Below are positions 54,584 to 64,000 of a stretch of DNA of 64,000 bases, one piece after another. Origin of the DNA: Meiothermus taiwanensis DSM 14542 (lineage in GTDB: Bacteria; Deinococcota; Deinococci; Deinococcales; Thermaceae); NCBI GenBank assembly GCA_000482765.1, contig AXWR01000007.1, forward strand, positions 36,269 to 100,268, given 5' to 3'. The notes under the pieces are model-generated. The model was not told the origin of the DNA and ran no database searches. It saw only the letters and a list, made by a program, of their open reading frames with translations. The position numbers and the translations under genes are program-made. Numbering within the stretch: the first letter of the stretch is position 1; each line of letters opens with the position of its first letter.

Positions 54584-56844
54584 CCCAGCGTGGCTCAAAA
54601 GCTGCTGTGCGTCCCGCGCGCCGCCCCAGGCCGGCCGCCCCCACACAGTTCCTGCCAACCGGTGGATTGCTGGGTTCGCTCAAAATCTGGCAAAAGCTGT
54701 TCCTGATCGTGCTGGCTTTCACATCGGTGGGTGCTGTGCCCGTCGTCATCATTTTTTCCCTCGAGCAACGCCAAAACGAAAGGCTGTATAGCCAGCTACA
54801 GGGTTACCAGCTTGCGCAGGCCCTTGATGCGGTATTCCAGCAAGTACACGAACACCGGCGCTACCTCCTGGACGACCGGCGCCTGGGCCTCAGAGGCAAC
54901 CTGGCCAAAGAAGCCGCCGACGTGGATGACGCCCTGGCCCAACTGGCTCAGCTCAATGAGACCATGCGGGATCGCTTTGGTATTGGCGAGTCAATCGCCG
55001 AGCTCAATCAGAGATGGGCAGCAATTAAAAACCAGAGCCAGGCGGCCGGCAACAACGCTATCTTTGATATGCATCACCAGATGGTGCTGCAACTACAGCA
55101 GACCCTCGAAAAACTGAGCCTATCCTCTGGGATGCTGCTTAACATTGGGGAGGAGTCCTTCCTCCTGGCGGAAACTGCCCTACGACACCTGCCCGAGTTG
55201 CGCGAGACCCTGGCCGAGCTGCGTTTCCTGGGTATGGAGGTGCTGGCTCGAGGCTCCGCGCTCATCTACGAGCGGGAGCAGATCATCAACCTGCTCGAGC
55301 AGATATCCAAGCAAACTGAAAACACCCTGCTCAGCCTGGCCCAGAGCCGGTCAGGGCAGGTGCGGGGCATGGAAACCATCACCCAGGAGATTGAACAGGT
55401 TTTCACCGAGACCGGCTTCATTAACTCCTTTGTAACCAACGCAATTCTGGCCACCGCCCGGCCCACCCTGCGCCCCAGCGAGTACGCCAGCACCTTCAAC
55501 CAGATCGATGCCAACGTGGCACAGCTCCAGCAAAACGCCCTGCAGGTGCTGCAAAACAACACCCTGCGAACCTGGCAAGAGCTCCAACATGAACAAACCC
55601 TGCTGTTCGTGACCATTGCGCTGGCCGTAACACTGGTGCTGGGGATTGTGGGGGCTGTGGTGCGTTCTATCACCCGCCCGTTGGGGCAGTTGTTCAATGC
55701 CTCTATGCGCCTGCGCAAGGGCGACCTGGGGGTGCAGGTACCCGTGCTCTCCTCCGACGAGCTGGGCTCACTGGCCCGCACCTTTAACGACACGGTGTTG
55801 CAGCTTAAAGCCAAAGCCGAGGCCGACGCCGAGCAGCTCCGCCAGAGCCAGCTCCTGCAAGAAAACATCGCCGCTTTCCTCAACGTAGCCATGGACATTG
55901 CCCAGGGCGACCTGACCAAGCGCGGACGGGTTACCGAGGATGTGCTGGGCAACGTGGTCGACGCGGTAAACCTGACGGTCGAGGAGATCGCCTATCTGCT
56001 CAAGCAGGTGCAGGCCGCTGCCGAGATGGTTAACCAGGGCGCTGCCCAGATGGCCCAGAGTTCCGCAAGTGTGCAGGAAAAAGCCGAGTCACAGGCCGAG
56101 CTTTCGGCCCGGGCCCGCATCGAGGCGCTCGATACCACCGAATCCATCCGCAGCATGGCCGAGCAGATTGTGCAGGGTTCCGAGCTGGTTATGCAGGCTA
56201 AAGAAGCCGCCCTGGAGGGTCAGGGAGCTGTGCAAAACACCCTCAGCGGTATGCAAAACATCCGGCGTGAGGTGCAGAGCATTTCCAAGAGCATTAAGGC
56301 TCTTTCCGACCGCTCGTTGGAGATTTCCGAGGTGGTGGATACCATTTCGCGCATCGCCAAGCAAACCAACCTGCTGGCCCTTAACGCCGCCATCGAGGCC
56401 GCCGGCGCAGGCGAGGCCGGGGCCCGTTTCGCGGTGGTGGCCGACCAGGTGCGCAAGCTGGCAGAGGACTCAGCCCGGGCCGCCCAGCGGGTAGGCCTGC
56501 TGGTCAAGGGTATTCAAACCGAGATTCAGGGCGTGGTGATCTCGGTAGAAGGTGGTACCCGCGAGGTGGAGCAAGGCTACCGCATCGCGACCGAGGCCGG
56601 GAGCAAGCTCGAGCAGATCGCAGCCCTGGCCCAGCAATCCGCCGAAGCAGCCCGCTACGTAGCCCAGGCCGCCCAAGAACAGGTGGCCCGCGTGGAAGAA
56701 GTAACCAGTGTGGTGCAGGACATCTACGACACCGCCCTGCAAACCGACCAGGAAAGCCGTAAAGGCCGTCAGACCGCCGAGGAACTACAGGCCCTGGCCC
56801 AGCGGCTCAGCCAAAGCCTGACCCGCTTCCGGCTGCCTGCCTAA
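54580..56844 (+). CDS. Methyl-accepting chemotaxis protein (PilJ-like)
   Basis: 754 residues. Basic Pro-rich N-terminal tail, membrane helix at about 40-63, periplasmic helical sensor to 340, second helix about 341-360 ([20 protein letters not shown]), HAMP ([20 protein letters not shown]), a second HAMP-like segment ([20 protein letters not shown], about 430) and the signalling hairpin with tip [20 protein letters not shown] (about 595). No C-terminal CheR pentapeptide. Coupled to the MHYT gene by ATGA. Confidence 0.94.
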   Translation: MTQRGSKAAVRPARRPRPAAPTQFLPTGGLLGSLKIWQKLFLIVLAFTSVGAVPVVIIFSLEQRQNERLYSQLQGYQLAQALDAVFQQVHEHRRYLLDDRRLGLRGNLAKEAADVDDALAQLAQLNETMRDRFGIGESIAELNQRWAAIKNQSQAAGNNAIFDMHHQMVLQLQQTLEKLSLSSGMLLNIGEESFLLAETALRHLPELRETLAELRFLGMEVLARGSALIYEREQIINLLEQISKQTENTLLSLAQSRSGQVRGMETITQEIEQVFTETGFINSFVTNAILATARPTLRPSEYASTFNQIDANVAQLQQNALQVLQNNTLRTWQELQHEQTLLFVTIALAVTLVLGIVGAVVRSITRPLGQLFNASMRLRKGDLGVQVPVLSSDELGSLARTFNDTVLQLKAKAEADAEQLRQSQLLQENIAAFLNVAMDIAQGDLTKRGRVTEDVLGNVVDAVNLTVEEIAYLLKQVQAAAEMVNQGAAQMAQSSASVQEKAESQAELSARARIEALDTTESIRSMAEQIVQGSELVMQAKEAALEGQGAVQNTLSGMQNIRREVQSISKSIKALSDRSLEISEVVDTISRIAKQTNLLALNAAIEAAGAGEAGARFAVVADQVRKLAEDSARAAQRVGLLVKGIQTEIQGVVISVEGGTREVEQGYRIATEAGSKLEQIAALAQQSAEAARYVAQAAQEQVARVEEVTSVVQDIYDTALQTDQESRKGRQTAEELQALAQRLSQSLTRFRLPA

Positions 56845-56855
56845 AGGGATGCACT

Positions 56856-59174
56856 ATGGCGCTTCAACGCGAGCTCCGCGAGGTAGAAATCAAGCAGGTG
56901 GGCCTCCTAGGTGCCCATAGCCGCAAGGTGCGGGTGGATGCGGAGGCCCTCGAGGCCCCCTACACCGGGTTCTTTGGCAACCTTCGCGTCCCTTATAAGC
57001 TGGCGCTGCTGGTCGTTCCTCTGCTGCTGCCCATTTTCTATCTGCTGTTCGCCCTGATGTTTGAGCAGCGCAACGACATCAACTTTGTGCGAGCCGAAAA
57101 ACAAGGGGTGCTCTTCCTGCAAAGCACGGGCAGCCTGATCAAAGCCATGGCCGAGCACCGCAACATGAGCACAGCCACCCTCTCGGGCAACCAGGAACTG
57201 GTCTTGCCACGTTCTCAGAAAGCAGAGGAGATCAGTCGCAGCCTGCAGTTGCTCGACAGGTTAAACCGCACCGAGGGCGACCCTTACGGCGTTGGAGAAA
57301 GGCTTGCGGCCATCCGAACCAATTGGGACACCCTGCTAGCCGTGCGCTATAGCCCCGCACAAAGCTTTCAGGCACATACCCAGCTCATTGGGCAGCTACT
57401 GGAGCTATACGAACAAATGGCCATTGGCTCCAACCTGATTCTGGATCCAACCGTGCAGAGCTACTGGCTGGTGGATTCGGTGGTCTACCGCCTGCCGCCG
57501 GTCATGGAAACCCTGAGCCAGATACAGGGCATTGGGGTCGCGGCGTTGCAGTCCAAGCAGCTCACCGCAGAGCAAGAAAGGCGGCTGAGCGGGCTTCTGG
57601 CCTCGCTGGTCAATCGGGGCACCGGCTTTGGCGAGGTGGCCTCGGTAACCGCGGCCCTCGAGCGTTCGGTGCAGAACGCCCTGGCCACCAACCCCTCGCT
57701 GAGCGAAAGCCTGCAGGAGCAGGTAGGCACGGCCCGGGCCATCACCGAGTCGGCAGTAGAGCTTACCCGCCGGGAGGTGCTAAGCAGGCGCTTTAGCCTC
57801 GAGCCCGCCTTTTACTTCGACCAGCTAAGCCGCCCCATCGAGGCCTACTTTACCGTGCAGACCGCTGCTCTGAACCAGCTCAACAACCTGCTCGATAATC
57901 GCTTGGGGCAGCTGGTCAACCGGCAGGTGTTGAGCCTGTTCATCGTGGTCGCCACCCTGATGCTATCCCTCTGGCTGATCATTGGGGTTTTGCGCTCGAT
58001 TCTGGCCCCGGTACAGGAGCTCACACGGGTCGCCCAGCACATCGGACAGGGCAACCTCTCCACCCTGGCCCATCTGCGCTCCAACGACGAGCTGGGGCTG
58101 GTCAGTAGAACCCTGAACCAGTCCATCCTTACCCTGCGCACCCTGCTGGAGCAGCAAGAAGCAGAGCGCCAGCGCGGCTTGCGGCTTCAGGAAAACGTGC
58201 AACGCTTCTTGGATGTGGCTACCAAAATCGCCCAGGGCGATCTTACCGAGCGCGGCGAGGTCACCGACGATGTGCTGGGCAACGTGGTGGATGCGGTAAA
58301 CCTGACCGTTGAGGAAATTGCGCACCTGCTCAAGGAGGTCAAGCAAGCAGCCGAATCGGTCAGCCAGAGCGCCATGCAGATGGATCAGCTAACGGCTTCT
58401 ATCGCTTCCGGGGCCCTCTTACAAGCCCAGGAGGTAAGCCAGGTACAGCAACAGACCCAGATTGCCGCCAAAAACATCCGACAGATGGCCCAAAGCGCAA
58501 GCATCACCGCGGAGGCTGCCCTTCGCACCCTCGAGTCAGCCCAGCTGGGCCGCCAGGCCGTGACCCAGACCCTCTCAGGCATGAGCGATATCCGCAGGGA
58601 GATGCAGGCCATCGCCGAGAACATCGCCGCGCTGGCCGCACGCTCGGCCGAGATCGAAAGCATCACCAGGGTGCTCGAGGACTTTGCCTCGCAAACCAAC
58701 CTGCTGGCCCTCAACGCTGCCTTCGAGGCCGCAGGGGCCGGGGCCGCTGGCCGCCGCTTCGCCATCGTAGCCGAAGAAATCCGTAAACTGGCCGAAGACT
58801 CCGCCCGCGAGACCAGCCGGGTCAACAACCTGGTGCAGCAGGTGCAGGCCGATATCAGCCGGGTGGTGGAGCTGGTGCGTGAAGGGGTGCGCGAGGTGGA
58901 GACCGGCTATGACACGGCCAACAGCGCCGGGAGCCGCCTCGAGGAAATCGCCCGACTGGCTGAGCAATCGGCCAGCCTGGCCCAGGAAATCTCGGGCCTG
59001 GCCCAGAACCAGGTGGCCGTGGTGGAACGGGTCGATCAGGCCGTGCAAAAAATCACCCAGACTGCACAAAAAACCGGGATCGAAAGCCAGGAAGGCCGCC
59101 AATCCGCGGAGGCCATGCGGGTGTTGGCCCAGGAACTCTCTAGAAGCCTGGGCCGCTTCCGCCTGCCCGACTAG
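56856..59174 (+). CDS. Methyl-accepting chemotaxis protein with NIT-like sensor
   Basis: 772 residues. Membrane helices at about 48-70 (LALLVVPLLLPIFYLLFALM) and 358-380 (LFIVVATLMLSLWLIIGVLR). The periplasmic part (SLIKAMAEHRNMSTATLSGN, LYEQMAIGSNLILDP) resembles nitrate/nitrite-sensing NIT domains. HAMP, then the same second HAMP-like segment as the preceding receptor (VATKIAQGDLTERGEVTDDV), and tip [20 protein letters not shown] (about 608). The cytoplasmic halves of the two receptors are clearly paralogous; the sensors are not. Confidence 0.93.
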   Translation: MALQRELREVEIKQVGLLGAHSRKVRVDAEALEAPYTGFFGNLRVPYKLALLVVPLLLPIFYLLFALMFEQRNDINFVRAEKQGVLFLQSTGSLIKAMAEHRNMSTATLSGNQELVLPRSQKAEEISRSLQLLDRLNRTEGDPYGVGERLAAIRTNWDTLLAVRYSPAQSFQAHTQLIGQLLELYEQMAIGSNLILDPTVQSYWLVDSVVYRLPPVMETLSQIQGIGVAALQSKQLTAEQERRLSGLLASLVNRGTGFGEVASVTAALERSVQNALATNPSLSESLQEQVGTARAITESAVELTRREVLSRRFSLEPAFYFDQLSRPIEAYFTVQTAALNQLNNLLDNRLGQLVNRQVLSLFIVVATLMLSLWLIIGVLRSILAPVQELTRVAQHIGQGNLSTLAHLRSNDELGLVSRTLNQSILTLRTLLEQQEAERQRGLRLQENVQRFLDVATKIAQGDLTERGEVTDDVLGNVVDAVNLTVEEIAHLLKEVKQAAESVSQSAMQMDQLTASIASGALLQAQEVSQVQQQTQIAAKNIRQMAQSASITAEAALRTLESAQLGRQAVTQTLSGMSDIRREMQAIAENIAALAARSAEIESITRVLEDFASQTNLLALNAAFEAAGAGAAGRRFAIVAEEIRKLAEDSARETSRVNNLVQQVQADISRVVELVREGVREVETGYDTANSAGSRLEEIARLAEQSASLAQEISGLAQNQVAVVERVDQAVQKITQTAQKTGIESQEGRQSAEAMRVLAQELSRSLGRFRLPD

Positions 59175-59182
59175 GAGCTGCC

Positions 59183-61918
59183 ATGTCTGCCGCAACCGTA
59201 CCCGATCTGCTGCAAAGCTTTCTGGAAGAGGCCTGGGAGACTGTAGCAGTCTTCGAGCAGGCCGCCGAGTTTCTGGCCATTAAGCGCCACGAACCCCTGA
59301 TGGTTATGGCCCATCGCCTCAAAGGCTCGGCGGGGTTGTACGGTTTTCCCCAGATCGCCAACCTGGGCGCCCTGGCCGAACGCATCCTGGAGGCCGCCCC
59401 CCGCTATACCGAGCAGCAGCAGGCCAAGGTCATCGAGTTTGTAAGCCAGCTTACGGCGGTGCTCACCACTGCGCTGGAGAACATTGCCATTCACGGCCAG
59501 GAAGGTCGCGTGGGCCTCGAGCTCGGTCGTCTAGGAGCGGCTGCTCTGATCCAGGAGCTTGCCGCGCTCAACCCCGAGGCCTTTGCTAGCGATGAGCCTG
59601 AGGAGGCCCCGCCAGCCCCTCCCCAGACCCCCGGGGGGGTGGTGGAAGAGTTGCAGCAATTCTATCGGCAAAACGCCGAGTTCTGGGAGTTCTTTGCTCC
59701 CGAAACCCTCGAGAACCTCGACCACGTAACCAATGCGCTGGCCAGCCTGCAAGTCGGCGACGAAAGCGGCGAGCACCTGCGCGCCTTGTTCAGGGCCATG
59801 CACACCGTCAAAGGAGCGGCCTACTCGGTGGGCTGCAAACCGATTGGGGCCCTGGCCCACCAGCTCGAGGATCTCTTGGTGGCGGTGCGCGAAGGCCAGA
59901 CCGCTTGGAGCGAAAGAATCGCCCACCTGGTACTGGAAGGCTCGCAGGTGCTGAGCCAGATGCTCGCGGTGGCCGAGGGCAAAGATCCCCAGGCCGCCCT
60001 AACCCTCCACCAACAGCTTACCGACCTGCAAAACCGGCTGGCCCTGCTGCTGAACCGGGAACCTCCCACCCCCACCCCGGCCCCGGCCCCGCCAACCCCA
60101 CCCAGCACCCCCGCTCCGCAAACCCGTCCTAGCAACACGACATCGGTGCGGGTGAGCCTCGAGCGCCTCGACGCCCTGCTCAATCTGGCCGGTGAGACCC
60201 TGGTCGCCCGGTCGCGTTTGGAGCTGCTGGCCCAGCGCTTCGAGGAGATGGATCAGCTCCTTGAAATGGCCCGGCAGCGGCTGGTGCGCACCACCAGCGA
60301 CTTCGAAGCCCGCTACCTCAACCCCCGGCTCTCGCTGGCCCAGGAAACCCAGGCACCCCAGCCCCAGAGCACCCTGGGCAAAACCGTTCAGGAGCTGTTT
60401 ACCGAGCTCGAGTTCGACCGCTACGACGACCTCAACATCCTGGCCCGCTCCATCCAAGAGATGACCAGCGACCTGGCCGAGGTGCGCAACAGCCTCAGTG
60501 AGCAGATCAAAGCCTTCCGCCAGGAAACCGAGACATTCGCTAAACTCTCGCAAGAGCTGCGCAACGAGGTGGGCCGGGCCCGGCTGATCCCCATCGGCCG
60601 CTTTTACCAGCGCCTCACCCGCCAGGTACAACAAATTGCCGGTGAAAAACAGGTGCAGCTCCTCTTTCAAGGCGAACAGGTCGAGATCGACTCCGTGCTG
60701 CTCGATGGCCTTTCGGAAGCGCTGCTTCACCTGATCAACAACGCCGTCATTCACGGGATAGAAAGCCCCACAGAACGCCTGGCCGCTGGCAAAACACCCA
60801 AGGGCACCCTCACCATCCGCACCCAGCCGCAGCGCGGTGCCCTGGTGCTGGAGATTAGCGACGACGGACGGGGTATCGACCTCGAGGCCGTCAAGCAAAA
60901 AGCTGTGGAAAAGGGCCTGCGCACACAGGCCCAGGTAGAGAACATGCGCCCAGAGGAAGCCCTGGAGCTCATCTTCCTCCCCGGTCTTTCTACTGCTCCG
61001 GTGGTTTCGGATGTGGCTGGACGCGGGGTAGGCATGGACGTGGTCGCAACCACCATCCGTCGCTTGCGTGGCGACCTAAGCGTAGAAACCCACAGCGGCC
61101 TGGGCACGACCTTTCGCCTACGCATACCGCAAAGCCTGGTGGTCTCGGACATCCTGCTGCTGCAAACCGGTGGGCAGACCCTCGCCCTGCCCCGCGAAAG
61201 CCTGGTCACCCTGCTCACCGCGCCTGCTGGCCAGGATGAGGTGGCCTACGAAGGGAAGGCTGTTCCCATCAAGCACCTGAACGAGCTGCTGCGGCTATCC
61301 CCGGCTGAATCGGAAGAGTACGCGCTGGCCGTGGTGGAGAGCCGCGGTGGCAACTTGGTTGCCCTGGCCGCTGAGCGTTTTATAGGCCTGCAACAGGCCC
61401 TGGTCAAACCCCTCCCAGGCCCTCTTTCCGAACTACCCCACCTCATCGGTGCCACCGTCTCGCCTACCGGTCAGGTGATTCTGGTGCTGAGCCCCAGCGG
61501 TCTCCTCAGCCTGAACACCACCCTGCCCACCCAAACCCCCATCAAAGCCTCGGCCAGCCGGCGCCTGCCGGTTCTGCTGGTTGATGACTCACTCTCGGTG
61601 CGGAAAGTGGTGGCTCAGATGCTGCGCAAGGCCGGCCATCAGGTGGTCACGGCTGCGGACGGGCAGGAAGCCCTCGAGCTTCTGGAGCAACAACCCTTCC
61701 AGGCCGTGGTAACCGACCTCGAGATGCCCCGCATGTCGGGTTTCGAGCTGCTAGAAGAGGTGCGACGCCGCCCCAACCTGGCCCACCTGCCCATTGCGGT
61801 GCTGACCACTCGAGCCTCCACTAAACACCGCGATCTGGCCGTTGAACTCGGTGCAAATGCCTATCTAACCAAGCCTGCCGACGAGGTAGAATTGGGCCGG
61901 TTCTTGCAAGAGATATAG
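59183..61918 (+). CDS. Hybrid CheA-type histidine kinase (ChpA-like) with receiver
   Basis: 911 residues. First HPt domain with His 44 (MAHRLKGSAGLYG), second HPt with His 207 (RAMHTVKGAAYSVG), Pro-rich linker about 292-318, dimerisation region about 320-500 with a helical insert, kinase N box (LLHLINNAVIHGIE, about 512) and G boxes (EISDDGRGIDLEAV, VAGRGVGMDVV), CheW-like domain about 655-785 and a C-terminal receiver with Asp 845 (VVTDLEMPRMSGFEL). Two HPt domains plus a receiver fit the ChpA/FrzE class that drives pilus motility rather than flagellar CheA. Confidence 0.95.
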   Translation: MSAATVPDLLQSFLEEAWETVAVFEQAAEFLAIKRHEPLMVMAHRLKGSAGLYGFPQIANLGALAERILEAAPRYTEQQQAKVIEFVSQLTAVLTTALENIAIHGQEGRVGLELGRLGAAALIQELAALNPEAFASDEPEEAPPAPPQTPGGVVEELQQFYRQNAEFWEFFAPETLENLDHVTNALASLQVGDESGEHLRALFRAMHTVKGAAYSVGCKPIGALAHQLEDLLVAVREGQTAWSERIAHLVLEGSQVLSQMLAVAEGKDPQAALTLHQQLTDLQNRLALLLNREPPTPTPAPAPPTPPSTPAPQTRPSNTTSVRVSLERLDALLNLAGETLVARSRLELLAQRFEEMDQLLEMARQRLVRTTSDFEARYLNPRLSLAQETQAPQPQSTLGKTVQELFTELEFDRYDDLNILARSIQEMTSDLAEVRNSLSEQIKAFRQETETFAKLSQELRNEVGRARLIPIGRFYQRLTRQVQQIAGEKQVQLLFQGEQVEIDSVLLDGLSEALLHLINNAVIHGIESPTERLAAGKTPKGTLTIRTQPQRGALVLEISDDGRGIDLEAVKQKAVEKGLRTQAQVENMRPEEALELIFLPGLSTAPVVSDVAGRGVGMDVVATTIRRLRGDLSVETHSGLGTTFRLRIPQSLVVSDILLLQTGGQTLALPRESLVTLLTAPAGQDEVAYEGKAVPIKHLNELLRLSPAESEEYALAVVESRGGNLVALAAERFIGLQQALVKPLPGPLSELPHLIGATVSPTGQVILVLSPSGLLSLNTTLPTQTPIKASASRRLPVLLVDDSLSVRKVVAQMLRKAGHQVVTAADGQEALELLEQQPFQAVVTDLEMPRMSGFELLEEVRRRPNLAHLPIAVLTTRASTKHRDLAVELGANAYLTKPADEVELGRFLQEI

Positions 61919-61960
61919 TCATATGCTCCAAGAGGCTCGTTTGAAAAAGGAGATTTATCG

Positions 61961-62698
61961 ATGAAAGCCCTGATCCTGACCGGTCAACCCAAGCGTGGTG
62001 TCGCGCTCAAAGACAGCTTTGTGCTGTCGGGGTTTGATGTCCAGGTTGAGGACAGCGCCCTCTACGCCATGACCCTTCTGGAACGCCACCGCCCCGACGT
62101 TATTGTCAGCACAGCCTCGCTGAGCGACCTGGCAGGTGCAGAGTTCTTCGAGATGGTGCGCTCCGACCCACAGCTTGCTTTGGTTCCTTTTGTGTTGCTC
62201 GATCACACCACCCCAGCCAAAGTGGGCGACCTCGACCTGGTGCTGCCCCCCGACACACCGGCGGCTGAAGTGGTGCGCAGCGCCTACAAGCTTATCCTCG
62301 AGCTAACCCGTAAAACTCACGCCCCCGAAGCCACCAACCCAGCCGCCCAACAAGGTATACAGGGACGTCTGGGGGACATGAGCCTGTTTGAACTGGCCCA
62401 ATGGCTGGCTAAATCGGCCAAAACCGGCCGGCTTCGGGTCGAAGTCGAGGGGGAGAGTGCCAGTTGGCTCTTCAGCAAAGGACAGCTCATCCACGCCGAG
62501 TACGCCGGCAAGAGCGGCGAAGATGCTGTGCTGCACCTGCTGCTTCAGGTTGAAAACCGGCCCAGCGGCCACTTCCACTTCGAACCCCTCACCGAAGCCG
62601 ATTTTTTCTTGGAACCCATCACCATTCGCAAAAGCACCGACCAACTGCTGCTCTCAATGGCCGTCGAGATGGATCACCGCCAGCAAGGCATCAACTGA
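61961..62698 (+). CDS. Pseudo-receiver plus DUF4388/PATAN protein
   Basis: 245 residues. Residues 1-115 have a receiver-like fold, but the phospho-acceptor position is Thr 51 (PDVIVSTASLSDLAGAEFF) and the N-terminal acidic pair is absent (LILTGQPKRG), so it should not be phosphorylated. Residues about 130-240 form a DUF4388/PATAN domain (LGDMSLFELAQWLAKSAKTG, GQLIHAEYAGKSGEDAVLHL), as in cyanobacterial PatA/PixE-type proteins that bind pilus-related partners (family knowledge). Directly after the kinase. Confidence 0.88.
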   Translation: MKALILTGQPKRGVALKDSFVLSGFDVQVEDSALYAMTLLERHRPDVIVSTASLSDLAGAEFFEMVRSDPQLALVPFVLLDHTTPAKVGDLDLVLPPDTPAAEVVRSAYKLILELTRKTHAPEATNPAAQQGIQGRLGDMSLFELAQWLAKSAKTGRLRVEVEGESASWLFSKGQLIHAEYAGKSGEDAVLHLLLQVENRPSGHFHFEPLTEADFFLEPITIRKSTDQLLLSMAVEMDHRQQGIN

Positions 62699-63055
62699 TT
62701 GCTGCATAAAGGCCAGCCCGGTGCCCGCCTTCGAGCAGGCGCTTTTGCCGGGGGCTCGAGCCCTCTGATACCGGATCAAGTTAAGGAACGGCCTAGGGGC
62801 ATTTTCGCGCTGCGGCAAAATGAGCAAAACTGCAATAGGGCGTTTCCCGCGAATACCCAGTACGGGCGTATTTTACTGTACTGGGCAAATTGCCCAACAT
62901 CATGGGGCAGGCAATTGTGGGAAACACCATAAATTGGCCGGGTAGCCTCCTCTAGAACTCACCATGCCGGTACACCAAACGGCTTACCCTAAGCGCGGCG
63001 TGATGGTCACACATCACCAAACCCCATTCCAGATAGCTCTACCATTAGGTTAGTT
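62699..63055. other. 357-base gene-free stretch with intergenic element copy 2
   Basis: No gene is supported; a 77-codon frame here is only the repeat read through. Contents: a CTCGAG outside genes (62755-62760), the two-hairpin element at 62834-62933, and about 120 bases before the next gene ending TAGGTTAGTT, with no ribosome site, so that gene is probably leaderless or nearly so. Confidence 0.6.
62834..62933 (+). repeat. Two-hairpin intergenic element, copy 2
   Basis: Matches copy 1 (45401-45498) from AATAG to ATAAA with about 15 differences and one extra base. Hairpin 1 keeps CCCAGTAC / GTACTGGG (8 bp), hairpin 2 keeps AATTGCC / GGCAATT (7 bp), and the outer ends GTTTCCCGC and GTGGGAAAC still pair. 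The inner parts have lost pairing, so this copy looks decayed. Confidence 0.8.
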
Positions 63056-63943
63056 ATGCAAGGAGCCAAAGTCCTAGTTGTTGACGACAGCACCAGCGTG
63101 CGAAAGGTGCTTGAGAAGCTTTTATCGTCGCGTGGCCTGGTGGTCACCACCAGCGAGTCGGCCGAGCAAGGCCTTGATGCAATCAATCACCACGCCCCTA
63201 ACCTGGTTATCGCCGATGTGGTAATGCCCGGCATGAGCGGCTTTGAGCTATGCCAGATGCTCAAAACGCAGGCCTCAACTAAAAGCATCCCAGTCATCCT
63301 AATCTCCGGCATCATCAACGAAGGTGTTGTCACCCAAGCCCAACAAGCAGGGGCCTTCGACGTGGTCTCTAAGCCTTTTACACCCGACGACCTCTTTCCC
63401 AAAATTGAGCGCGCCCTTAACGCTGCCAAGCAGTCACAGCAAGCTAAAGACGAGGTCGTCCCGGTTGTCAGCGAGCCTTCAACACCGCCGCCACCCATCA
63501 CTGCAGCAGTCAGCCAGGCTCCCGTATCCTCTCCCCCATCGCCGACACCAGCGGTACAAACAGACCCACAGCCCACCTCTTCGCCGCAAACCCTGCTCAA
63601 CGAACTGCAGCCTTTTCTGGATAAACCGGAGATTGAGAGTGTGTTTGTTGTGGGCAACGGCGGCCAGCTGCTGGCCTGGCTGGGGCAAACCCTGGATGAA
63701 GCCGATCTGCTAGCCACCTACATACACACCCTGCTCTCCATCAGCAGCGTCATGGGTGAAAAATACCACCTCTCCACGGTGCAAAGCCTGAACCTCGAGT
63801 ACCTGGGCAAAACCGTCATTGTCAGCCGCATCAGCGATAAGGCCTCGCTGGTGCTCTTGCTACGCGGAACCGGCGGGACGGGCGTCATTCGCTACCTGGT
63901 ACTAAAGCAAATGCCCCAGCTAAAAGCCGCTTTGGGCAGCTAG
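63056..63943 (+). CDS. Receiver fused to a roadblock/LC7-like domain
   Basis: 295 residues. Receiver 1-125: VLVVDDSTSVRKV, Asp 54 in LVIADVVMPGMSGFELC, Ser in VILISGI and Lys in DVVSKPFTPDD. Pro/Ser-rich linker about 138-178. The C-terminal domain about 180-295 (LNELQPFLDKPEIESVFVVG, GQLLAWLGQTLDEADLLATY, SLNLEYLGKTVIVSRISDKA) resembles the roadblock/MglB fold that regulates Ras-like MglA GTPases controlling pilus polarity (inference). A sound terminator follows. Confidence 0.85.
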   Translation: MQGAKVLVVDDSTSVRKVLEKLLSSRGLVVTTSESAEQGLDAINHHAPNLVIADVVMPGMSGFELCQMLKTQASTKSIPVILISGIINEGVVTQAQQAGAFDVVSKPFTPDDLFPKIERALNAAKQSQQAKDEVVPVVSEPSTPPPPITAAVSQAPVSSPPSPTPAVQTDPQPTSSPQTLLNELQPFLDKPEIESVFVVGNGGQLLAWLGQTLDEADLLATYIHTLLSISSVMGEKYHLSTVQSLNLEYLGKTVIVSRISDKASLVLLLRGTGGTGVIRYLVLKQMPQLKAALGS

Positions 63944-63958
63944 ACGGGTTTTTCTCCC

Positions 63959-63988
63959 GCAGGGGGCCGGCCGCCCCCTGCTTTTTTT
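63959..63988 (+). terminator. Rho-independent terminator at the end of the chemosensory cluster
   Basis: GCAGGGGGC (63959-63967) pairs with GCCCCCTGC (63973-63981), followed by seven T. It lies 16 bases after the last stop codon. Confidence 0.9.
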
Positions 63989-64000
63989 ACCCAGGGGTGT

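Overview
The window looks like chromosome of a thermophilic Deinococcota bacterium of the Thermaceae, most probably a Meiothermus-type organism. The reasons are a GC-rich sequence, a V/A-type ATPase operon in the Thermus gene order (G-I-L-E-C-F-A-B-D) with a Thermus-type RlmI/RlmO methyltransferase diverging from it, a Thermus-type manganese catalase, a PilF-type pilus ATPase with tandem N-terminal domains, and many genes whose -10 box ends 6-7 bases before the start codon (leaderless mRNAs). This assignment is from memory of the families; no database search was made.

Layout. 1-2 kb: end of a cobalamin locus (cobD/cbiB and a cobC-like aminotransferase broken by one extra C in a C8 run). 2-10.6 kb: nine-gene V-ATPase operon on the minus strand, with a strong hairpin after the proteolipid gene. 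10.8-14 kb: rRNA methyltransferase, OxyR (both redox cysteines present) and Mn-catalase. 14-22.4 kb: PEGA-repeat exported protein, M20 peptidase, PilF, YqeG phosphatase, PgeF-type protein, prepilin peptidase. 22.6-27.1 kb: gap, pgk, GNAT, GntR regulator and ACC deaminase. 27.2-30.6 kb: ECF sigma/anti-sigma pair followed by two exported ferritin-like proteins and a CHRD protein. 30.7-35.4 kb: trpS, scpA, minDE, large subunit of methylmalonyl-CoA mutase. 35.4-36 kb: gene-free stretch with two CRISPR-type repeats (relic array). 36-41.6 kb: peptide ABC transporter genes and a frameshifted chromate transporter. 41.7-46.5 kb: tRNA-Ala, nitrilase, Rrf2 regulator, rhodaneses, a broken unknown gene and ferritin. 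46.7-52.7 kb: carB, a Lys/Ala-rich H1-like protein, a dynamin-like GTPase and UspA. 52.9-64 kb: a chemosensory (Chp/Wsp-like) cluster: CheY, CheW, MHYT protein, two chemoreceptors, hybrid CheA, a PATAN protein with a degenerate receiver, and a receiver-roadblock protein.

How the parts work together. B12 synthesis feeds methylmalonyl-CoA mutase. OxyR and Mn-catalase, the ECF-controlled exported ferritin-like proteins, cytoplasmic ferritin, UspA and an Rrf2-rhodanese pair form an oxidative, metal and sulfur stress layer. PilF, PilD and the chemosensory cluster point to type IV pilus motility and DNA uptake. Sequence-level oddities are three single-base frame disruptions (two in homopolymers), a two-copy ~98-bp intergenic element that folds as two hairpins closed by complementary ends, a relic CRISPR array, and a large excess of the palindrome CTCGAG.
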